From NCBI GenBank assembly GCA_001769195.1, contig MEOK01000034.1, positions 119,941-183,940 of the forward strand: a stretch of 64,000 nucleotides of DNA, given 5' to 3'. Positions within the stretch are counted from its first letter, which is position 1, and each line of letters starts with the position of its first letter. A program made the translations under genes and the position numbers. The notes under the pieces were generated by a model, which worked only from the letters and a program-made list of their open reading frames with translations, was not told the DNA's origin and did no database searches. Source of the stretch: Bacteroidetes bacterium GWF2_40_14. GTDB taxonomy: Bacteria; Bacteroidota; Bacteroidia; Bacteroidales; UBA932. Shown here piece after piece: positions 8,375 to 16,375 of the stretch.

Positions 8375-9832
8375 ATGAGTATTGCAAATTTAAATCCAAC
8401 AAGGGTTTGGAAAAACTTCTATTCCCTCACACAAATTCCCCGACCATCAAAAAAAGAGGAAAAGGCAGTCCTTTTTCTGCAAAATTTCGGAAAAAACTTA
8501 GGGCTGAAAACCGTTATTGATGAAATAGGAAACGTTATAATCAGTAAACCAGCAACCCCGGGAATGGAGAACCGCAAAGGTATAATACTACAGGCCCACA
8601 TAGACATGGTTCCTCAGAAGAACAGCGACAAGGTCCACAACTTTGAGACCGACCCTATAATTCCAAGAATAGTTGATGAATGGGTATATGCTACCGGAAC
8701 AACCTTAGGAGCAGACAACGGAATGGGTGTTGCTGTTGCTATGGCAATCCTGGAAGCTAAGGATTTGGTGCACGGTCCGGTTGAGGTTCTTATAACAATT
8801 GACGAAGAGACCGGAATGACCGGAGCAAGAAATCTTAAAGCTGGTTATTTAAATGGTGATATTCTCATAAATCTTGACTCTGAGGACGAAGGCGAATTGT
8901 ACGTAGGTTGTGCCGGAGGTCTTGACGCAACTGCAACATTCAAGTATAAAAGTGAGCCGATACCGGCAGGATTTGTCGGCATGAAGCTGGTTATAAAAGG
9001 TATGAAGGGCGGACACTCAGGTATGGATATAGTTCTAGGCAGAGGAAACGCAAACAAGAGCCTGGTAAGAATCTTATTGCCACTTATCAAGGAGGCAGAT
9101 GCGAGGGTGTCATATTTTGAAGGGGGAAGCCTTAGAAATGCAATTCCAAGAGAAGCTTTTGCTACATTGGCTGTTCCGGCTGGAAAAGTTGCTGTTGCTA
9201 AGGCAATTGTAGAAAAAAATTTCAATGAAATTGTAAATGAGCTTGCTGCTCAGGAGTCAGGAATAAACATTACAATTGAAGAGTGCGCAGCACCTTCCGA
9301 TGTCATTGATGCTGAAACAGCATTGAAGGCTGTTCTTGCAATCTATGCATGTCCTAACGGAGTTGAGAGAATGAGTGACGCTATGGAGGGATTGGTTGAG
9401 ACTTCTAACAATCTTGCTATCGTTAAGGCAGAAGCAGGTAAAATTGAAATTAAATGTCTGTTGAGAAGTTCAGTTGACTCTGCAAAGGACATGCTTGCAT
9501 CTTCTCTTAGTGCCGTATTTGAACTGGCAGGCGCAGATGTAAAACTAACAGGTGGCTATCCTGGATGGAAACCAGATATGGACTCTGCAATTTTATCTAC
9601 AATGAAGGATGTATACAAGAACATGTATGGCAAAGAGCCAGAGGTTAAGGCTATTCATGCAGGTCTTGAATGTGGTATACTAGGTGGTACATACTCAAAT
9701 TGGGATATGATTTCATGCGGACCTACAATTAGATCTCCTCATTCACCAGACGAAAGAGTAAACATCAAAACTGTCGACAAATGGTGGAATTATGTTGTAG
9801 AAGTACTAAAACAGGTTCCTGTAAAAAAATAA
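8375..9832 (+). CDS. pepD: Aminoacyl-histidine dipeptidase (peptidase D, M20C family)
   Basis: A 485-residue cytosolic zinc dipeptidase. Metal-site signatures of the M20 family are present in order: LQAHIDMV near residue 76 (His ligand and Asp), GADNGMGVA (bridging Asp), IDEETGMTGA (catalytic Glu and Glu ligand), INLDSEDEGELYVGCAGG (Asp ligand) and a closing CGPTIRSPHSPDERV with the last His. The length is normal for PepD. It hydrolyses Xaa-His and other dipeptides and would feed histidine into the hut pathway at 40942-46084 (inference). Confidence 0.95.
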   Translation: MSIANLNPTRVWKNFYSLTQIPRPSKKEEKAVLFLQNFGKNLGLKTVIDEIGNVIISKPATPGMENRKGIILQAHIDMVPQKNSDKVHNFETDPIIPRIVDEWVYATGTTLGADNGMGVAVAMAILEAKDLVHGPVEVLITIDEETGMTGARNLKAGYLNGDILINLDSEDEGELYVGCAGGLDATATFKYKSEPIPAGFVGMKLVIKGMKGGHSGMDIVLGRGNANKSLVRILLPLIKEADARVSYFEGGSLRNAIPREAFATLAVPAGKVAVAKAIVEKNFNEIVNELAAQESGINITIEECAAPSDVIDAETALKAVLAIYACPNGVERMSDAMEGLVETSNNLAIVKAEAGKIEIKCLLRSSVDSAKDMLASSLSAVFELAGADVKLTGGYPGWKPDMDSAILSTMKDVYKNMYGKEPEVKAIHAGLECGILGGTYSNWDMISCGPTIRSPHSPDERVNIKTVDKWWNYVVEVLKQVPVKK

Positions 9833-9870
9833 TTTGTCCGCTTGGAAATATTATCTATCTTTGCAGCCCT
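9833..9870 (+). promoter_or_regulatory. Promoter of the S6-S18-L9 ribosomal protein operon
   Basis: TTTG at 9833-9836, a 19-bp spacer and TATCTTTG at 9856-9863, then GCAGCCCT. The -7 element with its downstream GCAGCCC is nearly identical to those before tRNA-His (56036-56050) and 16S rRNA (62932-62946). Confidence 0.75.
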
Positions 9871-9901
9871 TTTTAAATAAATTATTAATCAAAAAACGAG
9901 T

Positions 9902-10255
9902 ATGTTAAAACAGTACGAAACCGTTTTCATTGCAACTCCCGTTTTATCTGATGTTCAGATAAAGGAAGCGGTAAAAAAGTATCGTGACATCATTACCGAA
10001 AATGGTGGTGAGATCGTTCACGAGGAGGACTGGGGCCTAAGAAAGTTGGCTTACCCTATTCAAAAGAAAACCACAGGTTTTTATCATTTAATCGAGTTTA
10101 TGGCAGACCCGCAGTTTGTAGCAAAACTTGAAATTCAGTATCGTCGTGATGAGCGCATCATTCGCTTCCTCACATTTGCAATGGATAAACATTCAGTTGC
10201 TTATGCAGAGAAGAAACGTGCAATCAAAGCAGAAGTAAAAACTAAGGAGGTTTAA
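9902..10255 (+). CDS. rpsF: 30S ribosomal protein S6
   Basis: A 117-residue small-subunit protein that forms a dimer with S18 on 16S rRNA. The sequence opens with the S6 pattern [12 protein letters not shown] and contains [20 protein letters not shown], typical for the fold. It is the first gene of the classical rpsF-rpsR-rplI operon; rpsR follows after 2 bp. The C-terminal tail is short and charged ([13 protein letters not shown]). Confidence 0.97.
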   Translation: MLKQYETVFIATPVLSDVQIKEAVKKYRDIITENGGEIVHEEDWGLRKLAYPIQKKTTGFYHLIEFMADPQFVAKLEIQYRRDERIIRFLTFAMDKHSVAYAEKKRAIKAEVKTKEV

Positions 10256-10257
10256 TT

Positions 10258-10530
10258 ATGGCAAATCAGGTAAACAACGAAATCCGCTACTTAAATCCTC
10301 CGACTGTTGAGGTTAAGAAGAAAAAATACTGTCGCTTTAAAAAGTCCGGTATTAAGTATGTAGACTACAAAGATGCAGAGTTTCTAAAAAGATTCCTTAA
10401 CGAGCAGGGCAAGATTCTTCCCCGTCGACTTACAGGAACTTCGCTGAAATTCCAAAAGAAGGTTTCCGTAGCTGTAAAGCGCGCCAGACACCTTGCTTTA
10501 TTACCATATGTTACAGATTTATTGAAATAA
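10258..10530 (+). CDS. rpsR: 30S ribosomal protein S18
   Basis: A 90-residue basic protein, full length for bacterial S18. It contains the family core [21 protein letters not shown] and the [20 protein letters not shown] segment with LLPYVTDL at the end. It lies 2 bp after rpsF and 18 bp before rplI. Confidence 0.97.
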   Translation: MANQVNNEIRYLNPPTVEVKKKKYCRFKKSGIKYVDYKDAEFLKRFLNEQGKILPRRLTGTSLKFQKKVSVAVKRARHLALLPYVTDLLK

Positions 10531-10548
10531 GCTAAGGAGAGAGATAAC

Positions 10549-11001
10549 ATGGAAATTATACTAAAACAAGACGTTCTTAATTTGGGACATAAAGACGATA
10601 TAGTAATCGTACGTAATGGTTATGCCTCAAATTACCTGATTCCTCAGGGCTTTGCAATAATGGCAACATCATCTGCAAAAAAAGTACATGCAGAAAACAT
10701 GAGACAACGTGCCCACAAAGAGGCCAAAGTTCGTGATGCAGCAGTTGTACTTGCAGCCAAGCTTGAAGGAATGCAGGTTAAATTAGCAACAAAGGTTAGC
10801 TCAACAGGCAAGATCTTTGGTTCTGTAAACAATATTCAGGTAGCAGAAGTTCTTGCTGCGCAAGGTTTTGAAATCGACCGCAGAGACATTACCATAACTG
10901 GTGAGGCCAATATAAAAGAGGTAGGTATATACGATGCAATTGTAAAATGTCATCGCGACATTAAGGCAAATATCAAAATTGAGATAGTAGGAGAGGAATA
11001 A
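10549..11001 (+). CDS. rplI: 50S ribosomal protein L9
   Basis: A 150-residue large-subunit protein. The N-terminal RNA-binding domain has the expected start MEIILKQDVLNLGHKDD and VRNGYASNYLIPQGFA, followed by the long connecting helix (KVHAENMRQRAHKEA) and a C-terminal domain with GKIFGSVNNIQVAEVL. It is the last gene of the operon; an intrinsic terminator follows at 11020-11049. Confidence 0.97.
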   Translation: MEIILKQDVLNLGHKDDIVIVRNGYASNYLIPQGFAIMATSSAKKVHAENMRQRAHKEAKVRDAAVVLAAKLEGMQVKLATKVSSTGKIFGSVNNIQVAEVLAAQGFEIDRRDITITGEANIKEVGIYDAIVKCHRDIKANIKIEIVGEE

Positions 11002-11019
11002 ACCTAACCCTTACAAATC

Positions 11020-11049
11020 AAGGCCATCTGTTTAGGTGGCCTTTTTTTT
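11020..11049 (+). terminator. Intrinsic terminator after rplI
   Basis: Stem AAGGCCA / TGGCCTT with a short loop, followed by eight T residues, 19 bp after the rplI stop. Confidence 0.9.
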
Positions 11050-11090
11050 GTTTATGTTCCATTTTTTTTTGATATATATGTTTTTCATAT

Positions 11091-11098
11091 TAACTTTG
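11091..11098 (+). promoter_or_regulatory. -7 promoter element of the OmpA-family gene
   Basis: TAACTTTG followed by TATACA; transcription would start near 11102, giving a ~66-nt leader for the OmpA-like gene. Confidence 0.5.
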
Positions 11099-11167
11099 TA
11101 TACATTGTGTCAACATATACACAACATTAACTAAACGCAGATCATCTAACTATAAATAATTAATAAT

Positions 11168-12334
11168 ATGAAGAAATTTCTAACACTAGTATTATTGTTA
11201 ACAGCTGTTGCAACATATGCTCAACAGACTGCGAATAAACCCGAAAGTAAGTACGGGCCATATCTTACAAATGGATTCTTTGACAACTGGTTTGTTTCTG
11301 CCGGCGGTGGCGTACAGATTTACTATGGCGAATTTGACGGAGACATCAGCACTGGAAAACGTATTGCCCCAGCTGTGGATGTAGCTCTTGGTAAATGGAT
11401 CACTCCTAACTTCGGTGTTCGTGCACAGTATGCTGGTGGTGATGTTTACGGCGCAATAAGAGGAGCAAACGGAAGATACAGAGAGGGAGTAATAGGTTGT
11501 ACTGGCTGTTATAAAGAGCAATTCAAGATGTTCAACCTTCATGGAGATGTTCTTTGGAACCTGTCGAACACATTAGGCGGTTACAGATCTGACCGTTTCT
11601 GGGAGGTCATACCATTTTTGGGTGCTGGCTATGCAAGATCATGGAAACTGACAGTTAATCCTGTAATTAAAGAGATTGGAATGACAACAGGTGTTATCAA
11701 CAAGTTTAAAGTAACTCCGGCAATCGATGTCAACTTAGAGGTAAAGGCTCTTCTGGTTAACGACAGATTTGACGGATACGAAGTTGGTGAAGGTATTGAG
11801 GAACTGCTTACTGCAACTGTAGGTTTTGCCTACAACTTTCCTCAACGCGGTTTCAGACGTCCTGAAAAACCAATTATTCCTGACTACACACCTTACACAA
11901 CAAAAATAGCTGAACTTGAAAAACAAATATCAGCTGCTGATGCAAATGCAAAAAAACTTGCAGACGAGCTGAATGTTGAAAAGAACAAAAAGCCGGTTAA
12001 TATTACCAAAACAGAGTATATTACTGCCCCGATGGCAATTTTCTTCCCTATCGACGTTTCTAAACTTACAGACAAAGACATGATCAATTTGGGCAACTTT
12101 GCCGATATGATTAAGAAATCTGGAAACAAGTTCAAGATTATGGGTTCTGCAGATAAAGAAACAGGCAATAAAAAATATAACATGAAGTTAAGTGAGCAAC
12201 GTGCAAACCGTGTTTACGATGTTCTTGTAAACAAGTTTGGTGTTAATCCTTCGCAACTTGAGGTTATTGCCAAAGGCCAGGAAAACGAACCATTCAACAA
12301 ACCAGTTCTTAACCGTGTTGTTATTCTTGACTAA
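11168..12334 (+). CDS. OmpA-family outer-membrane protein
   Basis: A 388-residue outer-membrane protein. A signal peptide (ending TYAQQ) is followed by a beta-barrel-like region of alternating residues (about 35-225), a proline-rich linker, a short coiled-coil segment (KIAELEKQISAADANAKKLADEL) and a C-terminal OmpA peptidoglycan-binding domain with FFPIDVSKLTDKDMINL and KYNMKLSEQRANRVYDVL, where the Asp/Arg-type diaminopimelate-binding pattern is visible. It probably links outer membrane to peptidoglycan and is likely abundant. It is monocistronic, with its own promoter and terminator. Confidence 0.9.
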   Translation: MKKFLTLVLLLTAVATYAQQTANKPESKYGPYLTNGFFDNWFVSAGGGVQIYYGEFDGDISTGKRIAPAVDVALGKWITPNFGVRAQYAGGDVYGAIRGANGRYREGVIGCTGCYKEQFKMFNLHGDVLWNLSNTLGGYRSDRFWEVIPFLGAGYARSWKLTVNPVIKEIGMTTGVINKFKVTPAIDVNLEVKALLVNDRFDGYEVGEGIEELLTATVGFAYNFPQRGFRRPEKPIIPDYTPYTTKIAELEKQISAADANAKKLADELNVEKNKKPVNITKTEYITAPMAIFFPIDVSKLTDKDMINLGNFADMIKKSGNKFKIMGSADKETGNKKYNMKLSEQRANRVYDVLVNKFGVNPSQLEVIAKGQENEPFNKPVLNRVVILD

Positions 12335-12370
12335 GTTTATTTAGCCATAATAACGTAACGTACAATATGG

Positions 12371-12411
12371 AGACCGGTAGTATGCTGAAAAAGCAACTAC
12401 CGGTCTTTTTT
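12371..12411 (+). terminator. Intrinsic terminator after the OmpA-family gene
   Basis: Perfect 10-bp stem GACCGGTAGT / ACTACCGGTC with a 14-nt loop and a following T-run. Confidence 0.9.
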
Positions 12412-12413
12412 AT

Positions 12414-12458
12414 AACTAAAAATATTAGTTGTGTAACTAAAATATTTAGTTACATTTG
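12414..12458 (+). promoter_or_regulatory. Two palindromic operators and promoter of the BlaI-like regulator
   Basis: Operator 1 (12414-12430) has arms AACTAA and TTAGTT; operator 2 (12434-12452) is the perfect palindrome TAACTAAA-ata-TTTAGTTA. Operator 2 overlaps the -7 element TACATTTG (12451-12458). Binding of the dimeric BlaI-like repressor would block its own promoter, the expected autoregulation of BlaI/MecI systems. Which protein binds is inference from position. Confidence 0.75.
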
Positions 12459-12476
12459 TTGCAAATTTATACCAAC

Positions 12477-12875
12477 ATGCAGCAAAGAGCAAAAACCATT
12501 CAGAAACTGACAGTAAAAGAGGAGGAACTGATGAACTTCTTCTGGGCAAAAGGAGATCTTTTTGTTCGCGAATTACTGGAATTCTATCAGGAACCAAAAC
12601 CCCATTTCAACACACTTTCTACAATAGTAAGGGGCCTTGAAGAGAAGGGTTTTCTGGATCATAAGTCTTATGGTAATACATATCAGTACTATCCTGTTAT
12701 ATCTCAGGAAGATTATAAGAATGGTGCCTTGAGCAATGTGGTAAGCAAGTATTTCAAAAACTCATATCTGGGTGTGGTCTCATCGCTTATAGAAGAAGAA
12801 AGGATTTCTGTAGAAGAGTTAAAAAGACTTATCGAAAAAGTTGAGAAAGTAGAAAAATCACCACAAAACATATAG
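12477..12875 (+). CDS. BlaI/MecI/CopY-family transcriptional repressor
   Basis: A 132-residue winged-helix repressor. The DNA-binding domain has the family pattern LTVKEEELMNFFWAKGDLFVRELL and HFNTLSTIVRGLEEKGFLDH; the C-terminal half is a helical dimerisation region ending in a lysine/glutamate-rich helix. The open frame extends to a TTG at 12456, which lies inside the -7 element, so the ATG at 12477 is the likely start. It is followed after 2 bp by the M56 peptidase gene, the standard repressor-sensor pair. Targets other than its own operon cannot be read from this window, and no beta-lactamase is present. Confidence 0.9.
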   Translation: MQQRAKTIQKLTVKEEELMNFFWAKGDLFVRELLEFYQEPKPHFNTLSTIVRGLEEKGFLDHKSYGNTYQYYPVISQEDYKNGALSNVVSKYFKNSYLGVVSSLIEEERISVEELKRLIEKVEKVEKSPQNI

Positions 12876-12877
12876 CC

Positions 12878-14860
12878 ATGGGAGATGTGTTTGTATATAT
12901 ACTGAAATCCTCCATCTGTCTGGCGGTATTTTATCTCTTCTTCAAACTGATGCTTAGCAAGGAGACATTTCACAGGTTCAACAGAGTTGTGTTGCTCTCT
13001 CTTTTTGTATTCTCTCTGGTGATTCCATTTATTGAGATCACCCTTCAAAAGGAGACCCCATATTCCGGTCTGGCCCTTAATCTGGAAGTCTTGATGGCTA
13101 TGGCTCAAACCACAATAGATGCCGGAACTGAGGTTGTCAGCAAGACAGAGGGCTGGCTGGTGGCACTGATAGTTATCTATTTGGCAGGTGTTGCTTTAAC
13201 TGCATTTATCTCTGTCTGGTCATTTGGGAGAATGTATACTCTGCTGAAGATAAAGGAATCAAAGAGAGTAATTATTGAGAGGAACATTGTGCTTGTCATC
13301 CATAATAAATCAATTGCCCCATTTTCATGGATGAGATTTATTGCAATATCAGAAAAGGATTATGAAGAAAACGGCAAGGAGATAATTACTCATGAGGTAG
13401 CCCATATATCCAGATTTCACTCAGCAGACCTGTTGTTGGCAGAGATGGTGAAAATAATTCACTGGTTCAATCCGGCAGCATGGCTCTTAAAGCAGGAGCT
13501 TCAGAACATTCATGAGTATCAGGCCGACGAAGCGGTCATTAAAAAAGGCATCGACGCAAAACAATATCAACTTTTATTAATTAAAAAAGCTGTTGGCGAC
13601 AGACTCTACACTATGGCCAACAGCTTTAATCACAGCAAACTAAAAAATAGAATTACTATGATCACAAAGAAAAAATCAAATCGTCCGGCAGCTCTTAAAG
13701 CTTTGTTTGTGCTGCCTTTATCTGTATTAGCAGTAGTTGCATTTGCCTCAGATAGGGTGAGCACTGCATTTGAACCGGTTTCTGAGGTCAAAATTACAGA
13801 TTTTATTCAGAAAGACACAATCAAAAAAGAGGGAAAAACTATAACTGTCACAACTCAAAATTACTCTCAGGGTTTTGGTATAGCCTATAATATTGACTCT
13901 AAGGATACAAACAAAATAAAGAAAATGACAGTCACTGTTTTTTCTGACCAAAAAGGTGACAGTCTAAGTACTATTGCCATGATAGATAGAGATAAGGAAC
14001 ACAGACCATTAGTGATAGTAAACGGGAAAGAGACTGAATGGCAAGTATTTAACGCACTAAACCCAAGTGCCATAAAATCAATATCTGTACTTAAAGATAG
14101 AAGCGCAGCGGAAAAATATGGAGAAAAAGGCAAAAATGGAGTTATCGATATAACATTAAAGAATGTCGAAAGGATCTCTGTAACAAAATCTGACAATCCA
14201 GCAGTAAGCGAGTATATGAATATCATGTTGAAACACAAACCGGGAGATCCTAAGCCAATTTGTATTGTAGACGGGTTAGTAAGTGAGGATTATTTATCTT
14301 TGGACCCTAATTCAATCAATTCGGCAGAAATTTTCAAAGGCGAAGCTGCAATTCGTAATTATGGCGAGAAAGGTAAAAACGGAGTTATTATAATTACTAC
14401 AAAAAAATCGTCTGATAAATCTGATAAAAATTTACTGGTTCTAAGAGGGGCAAACATACGGGCCAAAGACAAACCTCTATACATTATTGACGGAGTTGTA
14501 GATAGCGCATATACTAAATCAATATCCCCGGAATCTATAGAATCTGTAACTGTTATTAATAATATCGCCGCAGCTGTTACACTGTATGGCGACAAAGCCC
14601 AGAACGGTGTAATTTTAATAACTCTTAAAAAGGGAAAACCGGAGGAGAGTAAAAAGCAAGCAGTCAGAATAACCGGAACGAAAGGAATAGATGAGCCTCT
14701 TTTTGTCATTGATGGTGTGATTAAGGAGAATGTCAACATGGATACAATAAATCCTGAAAGTGTTCAATCAATAAATATTTTGAAGGACAATGAAGCGATT
14801 AAAAAATATGGCGATAAAGGTAAAAACGGAGTTATTGAAGTGACACTTAAGCAGAAATAA
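12878..14860 (+). CDS. M56 (BlaR1-type) membrane metallopeptidase with four TonB-plug-like repeats
   Basis: A 660-residue membrane protein. The N-terminal part has four hydrophobic segments and a zinc peptidase domain with HEVAH (His172, Glu173) and a downstream EYQADE (near 213), as in BlaR1/MecR1. In BlaR1 this domain cleaves the paired repressor. Instead of a penicillin-binding sensor domain, the C-terminal half carries four repeats beginning near residues 375, 458, 531 and 605. Each reads roughly PLxIIDG, then a PxSIxSI segment, a Lys-Asp pair and YGxKGxNGVIxIT, which is the plug-domain signature also seen in SusC at 35768. The repeats probably lie outside the inner membrane (inference). 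Signal unknown. Confidence 0.88.
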   Translation: MGDVFVYILKSSICLAVFYLFFKLMLSKETFHRFNRVVLLSLFVFSLVIPFIEITLQKETPYSGLALNLEVLMAMAQTTIDAGTEVVSKTEGWLVALIVIYLAGVALTAFISVWSFGRMYTLLKIKESKRVIIERNIVLVIHNKSIAPFSWMRFIAISEKDYEENGKEIITHEVAHISRFHSADLLLAEMVKIIHWFNPAAWLLKQELQNIHEYQADEAVIKKGIDAKQYQLLLIKKAVGDRLYTMANSFNHSKLKNRITMITKKKSNRPAALKALFVLPLSVLAVVAFASDRVSTAFEPVSEVKITDFIQKDTIKKEGKTITVTTQNYSQGFGIAYNIDSKDTNKIKKMTVTVFSDQKGDSLSTIAMIDRDKEHRPLVIVNGKETEWQVFNALNPSAIKSISVLKDRSAAEKYGEKGKNGVIDITLKNVERISVTKSDNPAVSEYMNIMLKHKPGDPKPICIVDGLVSEDYLSLDPNSINSAEIFKGEAAIRNYGEKGKNGVIIITTKKSSDKSDKNLLVLRGANIRAKDKPLYIIDGVVDSAYTKSISPESIESVTVINNIAAAVTLYGDKAQNGVILITLKKGKPEESKKQAVRITGTKGIDEPLFVIDGVIKENVNMDTINPESVQSINILKDNEAIKKYGDKGKNGVIEVTLKQK

Positions 14861-14903
14861 AATTTACATCACACTGTCGTTCGACTAACTGTAATAGAAT
14901 CAG

Positions 14904-14955
14904 CTTTATGCTAATATTATCATGGAGGTACTATCATGATGATATTAGCATAAAG
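14904..14955. terminator. Long perfect-type hairpin after the M56 gene
   Basis: Arms of 21 nt (14904-14924 and 14935-14955), complementary except one G-U position, with a 10-nt loop. The arms begin CTTTATGCTAATAT and end ATATTAGCATAAAG. No clear T-run follows, so it may be a processing or transcript-stabilising hairpin rather than a classical terminator. The rest of the 234-bp gap holds only the glyA promoter. Confidence 0.65.
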
Positions 14956-15045
14956 TTTGTAATCAGATGAATAAATCTATAAAAAACTAATATAAAATGT
15001 TATCTCAAACTCCTCCAAAGTATGTTTTTACCTGGAATTTTTTTG

Positions 15046-15053
15046 TACCTTTG
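15046..15053 (+). promoter_or_regulatory. -7 promoter element of glyA
   Basis: TACCTTTG, 41 bp before the glyA start codon. Confidence 0.6.
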
Positions 15054-15094
15054 AAAACTTTTTTCGAAGCATTTTAAAGACAAAATATAACAAA

Positions 15095-16375
15095 ATGAAA
15101 CAAGATCTTCAAATTTCCGAACTCATAAAAAAGGAAGAGAATCGTCAACTTCATGGGATAGAATTAATCGCATCTGAGAACTTTGTCACTCCGCAGGTAT
15201 TGTCGGCACTTGGCTCGGTTCTTACCAATAAATATGCAGAGGGATACCCAGGCGCAAGATACTATGGTGGATGTGAAGTGGTGGATCAGGTGGAGCAGCT
15301 TGCAATAGACCGTCTATGCCAGTTGTTTGATGCTGAATATGCAAATGTTCAGCCTCACTCCGGAGCTCAGGCTAATATGGCTGTCTTTATGGCATGTCTT
15401 AAACCAGGTGATACATTTATGGGACTCGACCTTGCACATGGCGGGCACTTGACTCACGGGTCGCCTGTGAATGTTTCAGGTATATTATATAATGCCGTTG
15501 CATACCAGGTGGCAGAAGAGACCGGAATGATTGACTATGATGAGATGGAGAGAAAAGCTCTCGAGTTCAAACCAAAACTTATTGTTGGAGGAGCATCGGC
15601 ATACTCCAGAGAGTGGGATTGGGCACGCATGAGAGAAATTGCAGATAAGATAAATGCAATTTTTGTAGTTGACATGGCTCACCCTGCAGGGATGATTGCT
15701 GCCGGTTTGCTCGACAATCCTGTCAAGCATGCACATATTGTCACATCTACCACTCATAAGACCCTCAGAGGTCCACGTGGCGGAATTATACTGATGGGCA
15801 AGGACTTTGAGAATCCTTTCGGCATAAAGACTCCAAAAGGAGAGAACAAGATGATGTCGGCAGTATTGAACTCAAGTGTATTTCCCGGTATTCAGGGAGG
15901 ACCGCTTGAACATTGCATAGCAGCAAAGGCAGTTTCTTTCTTTGAAGCACTACAACCTGAGTTCAAGGTGTACCAGCTTCAGGTTAAAAAGAACGCCGCT
16001 GCAATGGCTGCTTCCTTTGTCGAAAAAGGGTATAAGATAATTTCAGGGGGTACAGATAATCACTTAATGCTTATCGACCTTAGAAGCAAGTTCCCGGATC
16101 TTACCGGAAAAGTAGCAGAGAAGGTACTTGTTTCTGCAGATATTACAGTTAATAAAAACATGGTTCCATTTGACTCCAGGTCACCGTTCCAGACATCTGG
16201 TATAAGAGTAGGAACACCTGCTGTTACATCAAGAGGGTTGGTAGAAAAGGATATGCCATTTATTGTTGACCTTATAGACAAAGTGTTGTCAAATACTGGC
16301 AACGAGCAGGTTATTGCTGAGGTGAGAGAACAGGCAAGGAAAAAGATGCACGGATTACCTTTGAATATTTGGTAG
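15095..16375 (+). CDS. glyA: Serine hydroxymethyltransferase
   Basis: A 426-residue PLP enzyme that interconverts serine and glycine and loads tetrahydrofolate with a one-carbon unit. Signatures are [14 protein letters not shown] near residue 23, [14 protein letters not shown], the [14 protein letters not shown] segment and [13 protein letters not shown], where the Lys binds PLP. Full length. It has its own promoter, and its 3' end overlaps the convergent OstA-like gene by 21 bp. Folate one-carbon units also arise from the FtcD product at 44384. Confidence 0.97.
   Translation: MKQDLQISELIKKEENRQLHGIELIASENFVTPQVLSALGSVLTNKYAEGYPGARYYGGCEVVDQVEQLAIDRLCQLFDAEYANVQPHSGAQANMAVFMACLKPGDTFMGLDLAHGGHLTHGSPVNVSGILYNAVAYQVAEETGMIDYDEMERKALEFKPKLIVGGASAYSREWDWARMREIADKINAIFVVDMAHPAGMIAAGLLDNPVKHAHIVTSTTHKTLRGPRGGIILMGKDFENPFGIKTPKGENKMMSAVLNSSVFPGIQGGPLEHCIAAKAVSFFEALQPEFKVYQLQVKKNAAAMAASFVEKGYKIISGGTDNHLMLIDLRSKFPDLTGKVAEKVLVSADITVNKNMVPFDSRSPFQTSGIRVGTPAVTSRGLVEKDMPFIVDLIDKVLSNTGNEQVIAEVREQARKKMHGLPLNIW

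Noticed and set aside
14904..14955. Riboswitch upstream of glyA
   Set aside because: Only one simple long hairpin located before the glyA promoter; no aptamer-like conserved loops such as those of glycine or folate riboswitches.
12456..15000. Beta-lactam resistance locus
   Set aside because: The repressor-peptidase pair has no penicillin-binding sensor domain and no beta-lactamase or PBP gene nearby.
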